A stretch of DNA of 64,000 bases from Rhizopus arrhizus (GCA_024220505.1 JAKZZE010000002.1:992001-1056000); one strand, 5' to 3'. Numbered from the stretch's first letter, positions 1 through 10,274 are shown. The notes: generated from the sequence alone by a model not told the origin. Numbers and translations: made by a program.

Positions 1-639
1 TCTCTCTTTCTTCATATGGTTGTTGCGAAGGTACAGTTGCACCACTTTGACCGATGAATATATCACTATTGTTTGCACTGTTTAAGTAGTGACTAGGATT
101 TTGAAGATCCTGTTCTAACTGTCTAATCTCTTCAGGGTCGATGACATTATCTTCGACCTCATTTTCGGTCTCATCTGACATAATGGACATTTTTTCTATT
201 GCTTCATCCTTATAGTCGGAGTCATTGGAGTCATCATCGGAGTCCTGAAGTTCATTAATCTGATCGGTTACTGCACTGGAGTCTATTTGCTTTGTCTGGT
301 AGGACTTTCGATCTCTTTTTTTATTAGTATTCATGGGCATATTTCTACGTGGGCATTCAAAGGAGCGATGCCCATTCTGATGACAAGAATAACAAATGAG
401 ACGGGCTTTAGAGTCAGGACACTCAAATTTAGTGTGCCCTTCTTTATGACAATAGCGACACCATGTGGGCATATTATTCCAGGTCGCATGGAAAAATTCC
501 TTAGATTCGCACCAGCTAATCTGGTGACTAAGTGCTTGAAATAGTTTTCTTTCGGCCACATTGACCTCCTGTTGTATGTTCAATACTGCGTAGCCAGCTC
601 CCATGAAGAAGCCAGTAGCAGGTTCCGTAGTAATGCCTA
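1..639 (-). CDS. LINE-like ORF1 protein, 3' segment with two CCHC zinc knuckles (runs off the window)
   Basis: This is the downstream half of a minus-strand reading frame whose first half lies at 23257-23817. The frame is open from the insertion point at 639 to the window edge. It encodes two CX2CX4HX4C knuckles, read as CRYCHKEGHTKFEC (about 432-473) and CYSCHQNGHRSFEC (about 369-410), followed by an acidic, Ser/Asp-rich tail. This layout matches the nucleic-acid-binding ORF1 of LINE-type retrotransposons that I recall from Mucorales, so the reverse-transcriptase ORF2 would lie left of the window. Both halves are open, and the frame is broken only by the nested insertion beginning at 640. 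A cellular CCHC protein is possible but less likely. Confidence 0.7.
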
Positions 640-664
640 CACTAGGTGAAAAAATAGGGACAAC

Positions 665-1038
665 CTTTTCGAAAATTTCATTTCATGCAGCATGTAGCAT
701 TAAGAGAAGGTCGCCTCATGATGCTAGCAATCTGTTAAAACGAGGTTAATGAGTAAAGTATTTCATCAAAATATGATGAGCCAAGTATGGAAAATGAGGG
801 AGTAATGCATGTATAATTGGTAGAATTTTAGATACTCCACAGCTCAGTTTTAGACCATATTTCGTACTCTTCTAATTTGACCTAGAATATCAGCTACAAT
901 TAAAATGCAAACCAATTCTAATTTTAGCTATGCACATTCCTATAATTAATAATATAAAATGGATGCTGTTTTCCTTCATTCATACATTCTTTTTTTTTTA
1001 TTATATTCATCTTACTTCGTGCGAAATTTCTCTTACTG
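665..1038. other. 5' non-coding part of element A
   Basis: This AT-rich stretch lies between the left inverted repeat and the transposase start. No gene or extended inverted repeat was seen. It contains only a poly-T run just before the start codon at 1039. Confidence 0.6.
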
Positions 1039-1565
1039 ATGCCTCGCGCTTTACCTCAAGACACGCAAGACAGCATCAAGTCTGCACTGATGAGCAATAG
1101 AATCCCAAAGGATATTGCTGGTGAACTTGGTGTCCATCCCAAGACAGTTAGGAGATATAGAAACAAGCTATTTGGGCCAATGGTACCCGCAACACGTGGT
1201 AGGCATACACTTGTGTCATCTGCTACGAAGGAATATATCAAGGTATTACTGATTAAAGGAGCCCCAAAGACAGCCAAGGATGTACATCGGATGCTCATAC
1301 AACTTGAGTATTCTATGTCTTACCGTTCAGCAATAAACGTCCTTGTATCAATGGATTTTTATGCTAGGCGTAAAAAGAAGCAGCCTCTTTTAACTAATAA
1401 CCACCGCAAGCAGAGGTTAGGATGGGCAAAAAAGTATCAAAGTTGGTGTATGCAATAGTGGCATCAAGTAGTGTTCTCCGATGAAACGAAGATCAACATT
1501 TGGGATCTAATGGCTGCAGATACTATTGGACCCAGCCTGATGATGTCCTTCGTCCACACCACATA
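1039..1565 (+). pseudogene. Element A transposase, N-terminal segment
   Basis: The segment starts at ATG 1039 and encodes the paired-like helix-turn-helix DNA-binding region of a Tc1-type transposase, including IPKDIAGELGVHPKTVRRY. It then enters the DDE domain with the first catalytic Asp in the motif VFSDETK (about 1470-1490). A TAG interrupts the frame at 1456-1458, and a frameshift lies near 1500. Coding similarity stops exactly at 1563-1565, where element B1 is inserted. It continues at 16735, 17286, 18974 and 22864. The gene had nonsense mutations as well as insertions, so it is dead. Confidence 0.85.
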
Positions 1566-2191
1566 CAGTAGCGGACAAAACTGGTGCACAAAACTTTTTT
1601 TTAGCTTTTAACTACCATTACCTGCTCATGGTAATTGCAATAGTCATGAAACTGTACTAGAAGGAGGATATACTAGTCATTGTAATCTATGTATGTTCTA
1701 AGCATGACATTGTTAAAACTGAGCGATAAGCGTGCTTTGAATTTATAAAATCTTATATTTTCTAAAAACCGCAAAAGTGGCTAAGACCATAGACTTTATA
1801 TAATCATCTCATCTCTTGATATTATCGGATATTCTTCTTTGCATATGCTAATAATATGCGTGTATATCATTTTCAGTAAAAGAACCCGGCTCTTTAACTA
1901 TTCTTTTCCAAAGATCATCGACCTTTTTTGATCTAGTGTCGTATCATCATACCTTTGCCATCAATTGCCACCTGGCATGCTTAAGCGGACTTAGGCCGGG
2001 ATTAGTGGCGGCTAAACTTGTAGCACAGAAGCGCTGTTATCAAATATTGAGTTTGTGACATGCGTTGACTTGTGCCTTGTGTCATTGTCATACTGAAACG
2101 AGAGATTACGACGTTTTAGACTACTATACGCTAGGCTTTTGTGGTATGAAGTAAGCGAAATATATGTGTATATTTATGAGTTCATTATACC

Positions 2192-2614
2192 TGTTGTATC
2201 CACACAACTAGTAAAGTGAACATTCATGGATAAACGAGAGATCTCCGCAATAGCCAACTCTGCCCTGTTGTCCCTATCGGCGTTCCCACGACTATATCGG
2301 AACCTGATTATAACAACGGCAGTTCAATCCAACCTTATTCGATAATTATCGTTAGATCAATAATTTATCTACTTCATTGTCCCTTGATTCGTCAAGAAGA
2401 CAGCGGCTATTGATTATCTACTATCTTTCCTTTATCTTCCCATCCTTCCCACATTATTCTTTTAACCGATCAATTGAAATAGCGGTAAAGATCCAGACAT
2501 CCAAAAAGTATAAATAGCCTCAAATGTTTTTATTAATAAAGCAACATATAATCTTTAGTTTCACAACTATTGTCTTTTTAGTTTTTGTCTTTTATTTTAA
2601 TATTTGGCAAAACA
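2192..2614 (+). repeat. Gypsy-1 5' LTR
   Basis: The LTR starts TGTTGTATCC and ends GGCAAAACA. It contains a TATA-like TATAAATA (about 2510) and an AATAAA signal (about 2534), as expected for promoter and polyadenylation signals in an LTR. It matches 7890-8313 almost base for base. Confidence 0.95.
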
Positions 2615-2686
2615 TTTTTTTTTGTGAATTCTTTATTGACTTTATTTTTAAAACAACCCTTTTTTATTACTACCTACCTTACCAAT

Positions 2687-4312
2687 ATGTCAAACACAAA
2701 TGACTTCAACTCTGCTGCTGCTGGTTCTTCCAGTAGTAATGCCAAAACTTATCCTGATAACGCTCGTCGTATGTCAGATGTTTCTACTTTATCTTCAGAG
2801 GCAGAGTCCTCTGGAATGACCACTTCCGCAGTTTCTTCTGGTTCTCTTGAGCCTAGAATCGCAGCCCCATCCATCCACTCTTCCATTGAGGAGTTGGATT
2901 CCACCATCATCGGTGCCACCCAAGTTATCCTTAACTTGTCTGTTCGTCTCCTTTCTACGACGCCTGAGTCAGAGGAAGATAACATGGTGCGTGCCAAGTA
3001 CGAAGCCTGCTCCAAGGACCTAGAGAGACTAGTTCATACTAGGGATCTCCTCCAGCGAGCCATGAACCATGCTGTTCCCACCGCTTGGACTGGTTCACCT
3101 AAGGTTGCTCCTGCAGTCTTGAATGTTGTACCTCCAAACCTACCCCTCATGCAGTGGAAGGGTGCGGTCTTTGACCCATCTGCCCCTGTCTCTGTGGATG
3201 TCAAGCACTGCTTGAAAAAATTTCAGGACGTAATGTTCGCACATGGTCTTGATCTTGATCAGCACTGGCTTCGTCTTCTCCCTCCTTGCTTGTCATCGAG
3301 TCAACGTACTTGGCTTGATGAGTACCAAGAAAAAGAGGATGTCCATACGTGGAGTCAGTTCAAAAAGGCTTTTACTAGCCATTATGGTGTTGGATCGGCT
3401 GAAGAAAAAGCCACGTCTACAACGGAGTTGTTACGCATCTCCATGACTGCTGCTGAAACTGTTGACCAGTACGTTGAACGTTTCAACAACCTCCGTCGCT
3501 TGGCACAGATCCAAGATCGCTGTGTCTTGACTCGTTGCTTTTTGATCGGTCTTCAGGCCGATATCTACAAGAAGGTGATCGTGTCCTTAGCCAACTGTAC
3601 GGACGCACAAAAAGAATCGGTCGACTACGTTGTCAAGTTGGCCAAGACCTTGTACCATTCACTGTACAAAGTTCGTAGAGTGGCTAACGCTGCTCACACT
3701 CCTGCTGGCCCTTCAATTGTCAATGACTCTTCTTCTTCTTCTGGTCGAAAGAAATCTTCTGCTTTTGTCTCTGGTTCTGCACCTTATCCGCAGGCTTCTA
3801 GGAAGTATTGCAGATTCCACAAGACCACCACCCATAGCAATGATGAATGTCGTGCTATGAAGAAAGCTTCCTCTTCTTCTCCGTCTTCGGGTTCAACCCA
3901 AGATGATGTCTCCTCTGGTTCTGCTGCCTCTCAGTGGAATCCAAGAAACCAACCTTCCGGTTTGGGACGTCCGTGCCGCTCTTGTGGTGCTGACAACTGG
4001 CGTCCTGGTCACCGATGCAAAGGAAAGGGCCGTTCAACCGGTTCTTTGGCTGACGACTCTGCCGGATCTTCTCACATGTTTCGAGCAATGAGTCGATCCC
4101 CTGCTTCTTCCTTGTCTTCCGTTGCCTCTTCTGGTAACGATGTTTCTGTTTCTGTTGGTTCTTCTGCCACTGCTGCTTCGAGTAGTAGTGATGCTTCTCC
4201 CGGTCGCAAGACTGATGCTGCTGGTCCCGTTGTTCCTGTTCACGATTCGTCGGATGATATGGACATTGATGTTGCGGAAGCCCTTACTGTGGCTGAAGCT
4301 GCTCAGGCCTAG
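2687..4312 (+). CDS. gag: Gypsy-1 Gag polyprotein
   Basis: Gag is the structural protein that packages the element's RNA. I chose ATG 2687 (MSNTNDF), because the frame upstream is LTR-derived and has no ATG, giving 541 aa. The N-terminal 120 residues are Ser/Thr-rich. The central part looks like a retrotransposon gag domain (from about LPLMQWKGAVF). Two metal-binding knuckle-like motifs follow: CRFHKTTTHSNDEC (CX2HX4HX4C) and CRSCGADNWRPGHRC. The tail is Ser-rich and ends acidic. The frame ends at a TAG (4310-4312), but the same frame continues open into pol. The protein is intact and presumably functional. Confidence 0.9.
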   Translation: MSNTNDFNSAAAGSSSSNAKTYPDNARRMSDVSTLSSEAESSGMTTSAVSSGSLEPRIAAPSIHSSIEELDSTIIGATQVILNLSVRLLSTTPESEEDNMVRAKYEACSKDLERLVHTRDLLQRAMNHAVPTAWTGSPKVAPAVLNVVPPNLPLMQWKGAVFDPSAPVSVDVKHCLKKFQDVMFAHGLDLDQHWLRLLPPCLSSSQRTWLDEYQEKEDVHTWSQFKKAFTSHYGVGSAEEKATSTTELLRISMTAAETVDQYVERFNNLRRLAQIQDRCVLTRCFLIGLQADIYKKVIVSLANCTDAQKESVDYVVKLAKTLYHSLYKVRRVANAAHTPAGPSIVNDSSSSSGRKKSSAFVSGSAPYPQASRKYCRFHKTTTHSNDECRAMKKASSSSPSSGSTQDDVSSGSAASQWNPRNQPSGLGRPCRSCGADNWRPGHRCKGKGRSTGSLADDSAGSSHMFRAMSRSPASSLSSVASSGNDVSVSVGSSATAASSSSDASPGRKTDAAGPVVPVHDSSDDMDIDVAEALTVAEAAQA

Positions 4313-4330
4313 CACATCAAAACATGGGCC

Positions 4331-7300
4331 ATGATTGATACCGGTTCATCTTTTTCGTGTGTGTCTCCTTCGTTCTGTTCGACACTTGGTTTAGTTCCAA
4401 CACCTAATCCAGGATCGATCAAATTAGGACATAATAGTTCAAGTACTGTAAGCCGGTTAGGCATAATAAATCTTACTGTTTATTATAACCAAATCCGTTT
4501 GTCATATGAATTTGAAGTGTTTGATTTTAGCAGTGATGTTCCCATTTGTTTAGGACTTGACATTTTGCCCAAACTAAGAATAGGTTTAACAGGATTAGCC
4601 ACTTCTTGGTTAAATCCTAATATTCCTAAAATACCTGATCCAGTTAACCCTGATGATTATAAGCCAAATGAAACTCCTGTTGGCACTATGCAGGAAAGAC
4701 AACGTTTGATGAGCACTATTCAACCTTTGTTAGATGCTAATACGAGTATCCCCATGTCTTCTCATTGTAATTTACCTGGTGCTATCATCACTCTTGATAC
4801 TGAACCCAATGCCTTTGCTTATCGAAGACAACCCGATATTGCTATTGCTAATAGAAAGATCATGGAAGACCAAATTCAAACTTGGTTGGATGATTGTGTC
4901 ATTGAACCTGCTCCTTCCAATACTCGCTTCAATAACCCTATTTTTCTTGTTGGAAAAAAGGATGTCAACGGATTATACACTAAGAAAAGAGCAGTTATTG
5001 ATCCACGTCTACTTAACCAACTTGTGAAGAATGTTGATAGAATGCCTTTACCTCTAATCAGCGATCTTCATCAACGTATGGGTTCTGCTACTATATTCAC
5101 TACCTTCGACATACGAGCATGCTTTCATCGTTTTCTTATCCAAGAATCTGATAGACCCAAAACCGCATTTACTCATCCATTTACTGGTATGCAGTATCAA
5201 TTTCGTCATTGCCCTTTTGGCTTGACAAGTACCGGTAACATTGTACAGCGTGTTCTTACAAATTTGTTCGCAGATCTTCCTTACACTGCACTCTATATTG
5301 ATGATCTATGTGTCTTCAGCTCTGGTGACATGAATCAACATATTGAGTATGTCCGTGAAGTGTTGAAACGTCTTACTGCTGCAAATTTAATTATTAATGT
5401 TGAAAAGACGCATTTTGCACAAAGTTGTGTAAATATTCTCGGATGGACTATTGGTAACAATGGTTCTCTAATCCCTGATCAACGTAAACTGACAAATATA
5501 CATTCTTGGCCCACACCTAAAACTGGTAGACAAGTCATGAGTTTTCTTGGGTTTGCAAACTATTTCCGTAATAGTTTACCAATGTTTTCTCGCTTGACTG
5601 CTCCACTTGACCGGTTGCGATCTCTTAATTCTTTAAAAGGAATTTGGAATGAAACCCATGAATGCAGTTTTCGTAACATTAAGGATGCCTTAGTGAATGC
5701 CCCAGTCATTCACATCCCTGACCTTAAGTACCCATTCTACGTTGCAACAGATGCTAGTGCTTATGGTATTGGCGGTGTCGTTTATCAAGTCATCGACCAA
5801 GACATTAAATATAACGCCTTTGCTGCAAGATCTCTGTCCCTTACCGAACGTCGTTATCATACAAACAAACGAGAGCTGTTAGCGATTGTATTCATGTTTG
5901 AGAGATATAATAAATGGTTATACAACCGTCATTTTACCTTGACAACTGATCATAAAGCCTTGATTTATATCAAGAAGCAAGTTGTTCCAAATGCTGCCAT
6001 GCTTGTTTGGTTTGAAACAATTTTCGAATATTCATTTGATATTGTTCATTGTCCTGGCATTAAGAATATTATCCCAGACGCACTTAGTCGTTTATTCCCA
6101 GATGACAATAAACTGGAGGGGGGTAACAATGTCAACAATGTTGCCATCTACAATATCCGTGGTAAAGAAAAAGAAAAAAGAAAACCAACTTTTAAAGAAA
6201 AATCTAAAAGTTATGAAACACAAACATATGCAGTCACTTCTGCAACAACATCATCATCATCATCAAAACCCTTATTGCATTGCGCTTTGCAATATGAAGA
6301 TTATATCACACCTCCTCCTGAGGAAAGAAAAGATATAATATTGAAGGCTCACTTATTAGGTCATTACGGAATTAAAGCCATAGAACAAACCATTCATGGT
6401 GATAATCTCCACTGGACTGATTTACGTCAAGATATTCAGGATGTCATATCCAAGTGTCATGAATGCAAAATGTTTAACATTGCCAAAACAGGTTATCATC
6501 CCCCTAGAAGTACCCTACCTGACGGACCTCTAGATCATTGGGTTATGGACCTCGGCACTTTTAATATAACATCTACGAGCGGAAATAATTTCCTTCTTGT
6601 CATGGTTGATTTATTTTCTCGCTTTACTATCTTGAAAGCCATTCCTGATAAACAAGCTCTTACTATTGCCAAACAGCTTGTTGATATCTTCTGTACATTC
6701 GGCTGGCCTAAGGTCATCGCTAGTGATAACGGAAAAGAGTTTACTGCTACCATCGTTACTGAACTTATTAATAACAGTGGTATCGATAAGAGAGTGTCTA
6801 ACCCTTTTAATCCCCTTGGTAACTCAGTCAATGAAGCATTTGTAGGAATTGCTAAAAAGACTATCGTTAAACAGTTACAAGGAAGAAAAGAAGATTGGGA
6901 TCTATATGTACCTGCAATCCAATATGCTATGAATCTGAAATATTCCAGACTTCATAAGAGTAGACCATACACAGTAATCTTCAATAAAGTACCAAATGAT
7001 ATGAAAGATTATTCTCATATTAAACCCACTCTTAGAAGTGATGCTGTAGATTCTAAAGCAATAGAAAACAGACTTAAATATGCTACCGAAGTTGTTATCC
7101 CTGCTCTGGCTAAACGCATTAAGGAAACTCAGGATGTAGACAATGCATATTTTATGAAAACAAACAAAATCGTTCACACACCGTTTCCACTCCATAGTGA
7201 AGTCATGATTAAAAATGTGAACAAGGAAAACAAAACTGATCCGCATTATGAAGGACCTTTTTATATAAGTGGAATGACAACTAATGGTAGTTACATATTA

Positions 7301-7663
7301 GTTGATAAACAAAATAACCTCTTATCAAGAGATGTACCCACTTCACACTTAAAACTTATTGCATTACCCAGTAATAAAAGTGCAGAATCAATCAATGACC
7401 AACATTATGAGATTCAAGCAATTATACAACACAAAGGAACTCCAGGTAATTACCAGTATCTTGTTCATTGGAAAGGATACGATGATCCTACAGATTACAC
7501 TTGGGAACCTACTTCTAGCTTCGATGATCGATCTTCAATTGAAACATATTGGGCTCGTCGTCAAGCAGGTAACAATACTGCTGTCTCAAAGAAAGCAAGA
7601 CTACCTAAACGTACCGTTCCTACTCGTGATCATTACAGTAGAAGAAAGAGATCAAGACGTTAA
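4331..7663 (+). CDS. pol: Gypsy-1 Pol polyprotein (protease, reverse transcriptase, RNase H, integrase, chromodomain)
   Basis: The frame holds 1110 codons from the first ATG after the gag stop. Visible domains in order are: aspartic protease (MIDTGSS at the very start), reverse transcriptase with FDIRACF and catalytic YIDD, RNase H (ATDASAYGIGG, KRELLAI), and an HHCC integrase zinc finger (GHYG, CHEC). The integrase core has Asp in WVMDLG, Asp in ASDNGKEF and Glu in SVNEAF. A C-terminal chromodomain (YLVHWKGYDD..YTWEP) completes it. The protease motif starts too close to the Met to fold alone, so translation probably reads through the gag TAG, which is in the same frame. The chromodomain suggests chromatin-guided integration, as in other chromoviruses. 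Confidence 0.93.
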   Translation: MIDTGSSFSCVSPSFCSTLGLVPTPNPGSIKLGHNSSSTVSRLGIINLTVYYNQIRLSYEFEVFDFSSDVPICLGLDILPKLRIGLTGLATSWLNPNIPKIPDPVNPDDYKPNETPVGTMQERQRLMSTIQPLLDANTSIPMSSHCNLPGAIITLDTEPNAFAYRRQPDIAIANRKIMEDQIQTWLDDCVIEPAPSNTRFNNPIFLVGKKDVNGLYTKKRAVIDPRLLNQLVKNVDRMPLPLISDLHQRMGSATIFTTFDIRACFHRFLIQESDRPKTAFTHPFTGMQYQFRHCPFGLTSTGNIVQRVLTNLFADLPYTALYIDDLCVFSSGDMNQHIEYVREVLKRLTAANLIINVEKTHFAQSCVNILGWTIGNNGSLIPDQRKLTNIHSWPTPKTGRQVMSFLGFANYFRNSLPMFSRLTAPLDRLRSLNSLKGIWNETHECSFRNIKDALVNAPVIHIPDLKYPFYVATDASAYGIGGVVYQVIDQDIKYNAFAARSLSLTERRYHTNKRELLAIVFMFERYNKWLYNRHFTLTTDHKALIYIKKQVVPNAAMLVWFETIFEYSFDIVHCPGIKNIIPDALSRLFPDDNKLEGGNNVNNVAIYNIRGKEKEKRKPTFKEKSKSYETQTYAVTSATTSSSSSKPLLHCALQYEDYITPPPEERKDIILKAHLLGHYGIKAIEQTIHGDNLHWTDLRQDIQDVISKCHECKMFNIAKTGYHPPRSTLPDGPLDHWVMDLGTFNITSTSGNNFLLVMVDLFSRFTILKAIPDKQALTIAKQLVDIFCTFGWPKVIASDNGKEFTATIVTELINNSGIDKRVSNPFNPLGNSVNEAFVGIAKKTIVKQLQGRKEDWDLYVPAIQYAMNLKYSRLHKSRPYTVIFNKVPNDMKDYSHIKPTLRSDAVDSKAIENRLKYATEVVIPALAKRIKETQDVDNAYFMKTNKIVHTPFPLHSEVMIKNVNKENKTDPHYEGPFYISGMTTNGSYILVDKQNNLLSRDVPTSHLKLIALPSNKSAESINDQHYEIQAIIQHKGTPGNYQYLVHWKGYDDPTDYTWEPTSSFDDRSSIETYWARRQAGNNTAVSKKARLPKRTVPTRDHYSRRKRSRR

Positions 7664-7889
7664 ATTGTCTAAGTAGTTGACCGTCTTTTTCCCTAAGACA
7701 ATTTTTCCTAAAGAAGGTTTTTTTACTATCAGGTTTTTATGACAACTTACTACTACGATCTATCCTCAATTATACTATGTCTATTTATCTACCCTATGAT
7801 CATTACCGCACTTATTGTGTATGACCTTTGCTCATTTCTGAATCTTCACTTTTCCTTTTTAACGTTTGCTTCAAACTAGAAGGGGGCAA
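7664..7889 (+). other. Gypsy-1 3' untranslated region and polypurine tract
   Basis: This is the non-coding interval between the pol stop and the 3' LTR. It ends in AGAAGGGGGCAA, the likely plus-strand primer. Confidence 0.75.
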
Positions 7890-8313
7890 TGTTGTATCCA
7901 CACAACTAGTAAAGTGAACATTCATGGATAAACGAGAGATCTCCGCAATAGCCAACTCTGCCCTGTTGTCCCTATCGGCGTTCCCACGACTATATCGGAA
8001 CCTGATTATAACAACGGCAGTTCAATCCAACCTTATTCGATAATTATCGTTAGATCAATAATTTATCTACTTCATTGTCCCTTGATTCGTCAAGAAGACA
8101 GCGGCTATTGATTATCTACTATCTTTCCTTTATCTTCCCATCCTTCCCACATTATTCTTTTAACCGATCAATTGAAATAGCGGTAAAGATCCAGACATCC
8201 AAAAAGTATAAATAGCCTCAAATGTTTTTATTAATAAAGCAACATATAATCTTTAGTTTCACAACTATTGTCTTTTTTAGTTTTTGTCTCTTATTTTAAT
8301 ACTTGGCAAAACA
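7890..8313 (+). repeat. Gypsy-1 3' LTR
   Basis: This is the 424-bp counterpart of 2192-2614, with one extra T in the poly-T run and two T/C differences near the end. It is followed by the target duplication ATACC. Confidence 0.95.
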
Positions 8314-8575
8314 ATACCATCGTATACCTGACACACATATTCTAGTCCTCAATATCTAATACAGCCTTAAAACATAACAGAGCAGCCAGCATGCTTCATT
8401 GTTTGATCACCGTGAAAAAATCGCTCAGGTTGCTCGACTTGCTTTCAATATTAGTGTATACTGTCTGCATCCATAATGTTCATATTTGTTTCATTGCTAA
8501 AGATAGCAGACTTCCAGCCCTCTATTGTATACAATGGCTTGTTGTGATACCACATTGATCGCTTTTTCCGACTTA

Positions 8576-8788
8576 CAGTGGGTGGAAAAATGGTTCCAAT
8601 GTTTTCGTCTCGCAGCTTTAACGCTTTATAACGTTTGAACTACAAATGGTAACGACTCACAAAAACATGCATTTTGTAGCGCTTTTGCGGCTTATATTGG
8701 TGAAAAAAGTTTTTGTTTGCACTGTTACACAATCGGGAATAAACTAACATTAAGTACAAAAGCCAGCATTGGAACCATTTTTCCACTA
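8576..8788 (+). repeat. Left terminal inverted repeat of element D
   Basis: The 213-bp repeat has an outer motif TGGAAAAATGGTTCCA that recurs inverted at its inner edge (about 8770-8785). Each end is therefore bracketed by a pair of opposed motifs, probable transposase-binding sites. The partner is 15770-15982. Confidence 0.9.
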
Positions 8789-8978
8789 CAGCTCTAGATA
8801 AATTTATTTGTTATTTAATGAAATTTTCACTAGAGCTTTTTAGCTAATTATGAGTCATACCATTCCGGCTATCGCCGAAAAAGTCTCCGTGACTTATAAA
8901 ATTAATTTATCCCCGGTCAAAGCTTTTTTTTTCCTTTTCTTTCTCCACATATCAAAGATTTGGGGTATCACTACACAT

Positions 8979-9975
8979 ATGGTTCGCGCTCTCTCTAAAA
9001 ACAAGCAAGAAAGCATCAAATCATTAGTTTTACAAAACAAGCCATACTCAGTGATAATAGAACGTATTTCTAACTTAAAAAAATCTACTTTAAGTAGATA
9101 TGCCAACAAGTTTTCTCCTGGTAGAGTAACAGCAAACCCTGATAGAAAGGCTGTTCTAAGCGTTACCACCAAGTCTTATATACGTAAGCAGGTTGTTAAT
9201 GGTACCCTCAAGACTGCGAAGGCTGTCCATAAGTATCTAGTATGCACTAGCCACAATATTAGCTACTCAGGTACCATTAAAGTTATGAAAAGCATGAACT
9301 TCCATGCTAAGATAAAGGTAAAAAAGCCTATATTGACTAAGGTTCAGAAAGCAAGACGACTAGCATGGGCGGAAGAGCATAAAAATTGGACAAGCGATGA
9401 CTGGAGACGTATGGTATTCAGTGACGAAACAAAAGTCAACGTTTATGGTTCAGATGGTTGCAAATACTTTTGGAGTCGACGAGATGATAAACTTCAACCC
9501 CATCATCTCGACTTGACAGTTAAAGGAGGGGGCTGTAGCATTATGGTATGGGGTTGTATTACCTATGACGGGCCTGGTTATGCATGTTGGGTTAGTGAAG
9601 GCACAATGAAAGCTTCTGATTATGTCGGAATTCTTAGTACAACTCTCATGGATAGCCTTGATTACTATGATTACAATCCTCAGGACATCTATTTTCAGCA
9701 GGATAACGATCCTAAACATACGTCTAAGCTAGCTAGGCAATGGTTCAAGGACAACAACTTCAAGTGTGACCATACCTTCAACTGGCCATCACAAAGTCCA
9801 GATCTAAACCCAATAGAGCACATCTGGCACCACTTTAAGCTGAAGTTAAGTGCATATGATACTAGGGCAAAAGGTGTGCATGAATTATGGGATTGTGTTG
9901 AAAAAGAATGGTCTACTTTTACAGCAGAAGACTGTAGGAGATACATAGACAGTATGCCTGATCGTTGTAGAGCTG
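8979..9975 (+). pseudogene. Element D transposase, split by Gypsy-2 (main segment)
   Basis: The gene starts at ATG 8979 (MVRALSKNKQ). Upstream codons in frame belong to the element's 5' end and are unlikely to be translated. The N-terminus has a helix-turn-helix region. The DDE catalytic core shows VFSDETK (first Asp), QQDNDPKH (second Asp) and SPDLNPIEHIW (Glu), with 37 residues between the second Asp and Glu. The frame is cut at 9975 by Gypsy-2 and resumes at 15721-15755, giving 344 codons including the stop with no other damage. It was therefore probably active until the Gypsy-2 insertion. The closest relative here is the element C transposase, of identical length. Confidence 0.9.
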
Positions 9976-10272
9976 TGAAATGTAGAATATTTTTTTTTTT
10001 AACAAACAGCACTGAGGACCGGATTGTCGGGGTTCAGTAAACTTGTACTCTGCCTGAATTCCCGTTTTTACACAAATTCAAATACTATCCGTCCTCATCT
10101 CTGCCCTTCCCTTTTTCTTCTCTTTTAACTTTGTTTCACTTTTAATACTTCAACCAACAACCGTAGTTTGGTCAGTTAATTCATTCATTATATTAATTCC
10201 ATGTATTAACCTTCAATGCAGTTGGTTTTAGTTTTTACAATAAAAGAACAGTCCAAATAGTTTTACGTTTCA
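9976..10272 (+). repeat. Gypsy-2 5' LTR
   Basis: This 297-bp LTR is identical by eye to 15420-15716. The terminal TGAAA/TTTCA forms a short inverted repeat. An AATAAA signal lies near the 3' end (about 10242). Confidence 0.95.
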
Positions 10273-10274
10273 AT

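Larger units (their letters stand above)
2192..8313 (+). mobile_element. Gypsy-1: full-length Ty3/gypsy chromovirus LTR retrotransposon
   Basis: The element has 423/424-bp LTRs with TG..CA ends, a 5-bp target duplication ATACC (2187-2191 and 8314-8318), a gag frame, a pol frame and a C-terminal chromodomain. A purine-rich tract (about 7878-7889, AGAAGGGGGCAA) lies directly before the 3' LTR. The two LTRs differ at about three positions by eye, so insertion is fairly recent. No standard tRNA-like primer site starting TGG follows the 5' LTR. It sits inside element B copy 1. Two solo LTRs of the same family occur at 16858 and 20264, and a much older relative at about 30114. Confidence 0.95.

Noticed and set aside
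331..561. 76-codon minus-strand frame
   Set aside because: It is the wrong frame over the zinc knuckles; the neighbouring frame carries the CCHC motifs.
2585..2686. N-terminal extension of the Gypsy-1 gag frame
   Set aside because: The extension begins at a TTG inside the LTR and is translated poly-T; the first ATG is at 2687.
8850..8978. 44-codon extension (ATG 8850) of the element D transposase
   Set aside because: It is hydrophobic and low-complexity, and the related C and A transposases start at the position equivalent to 8979.
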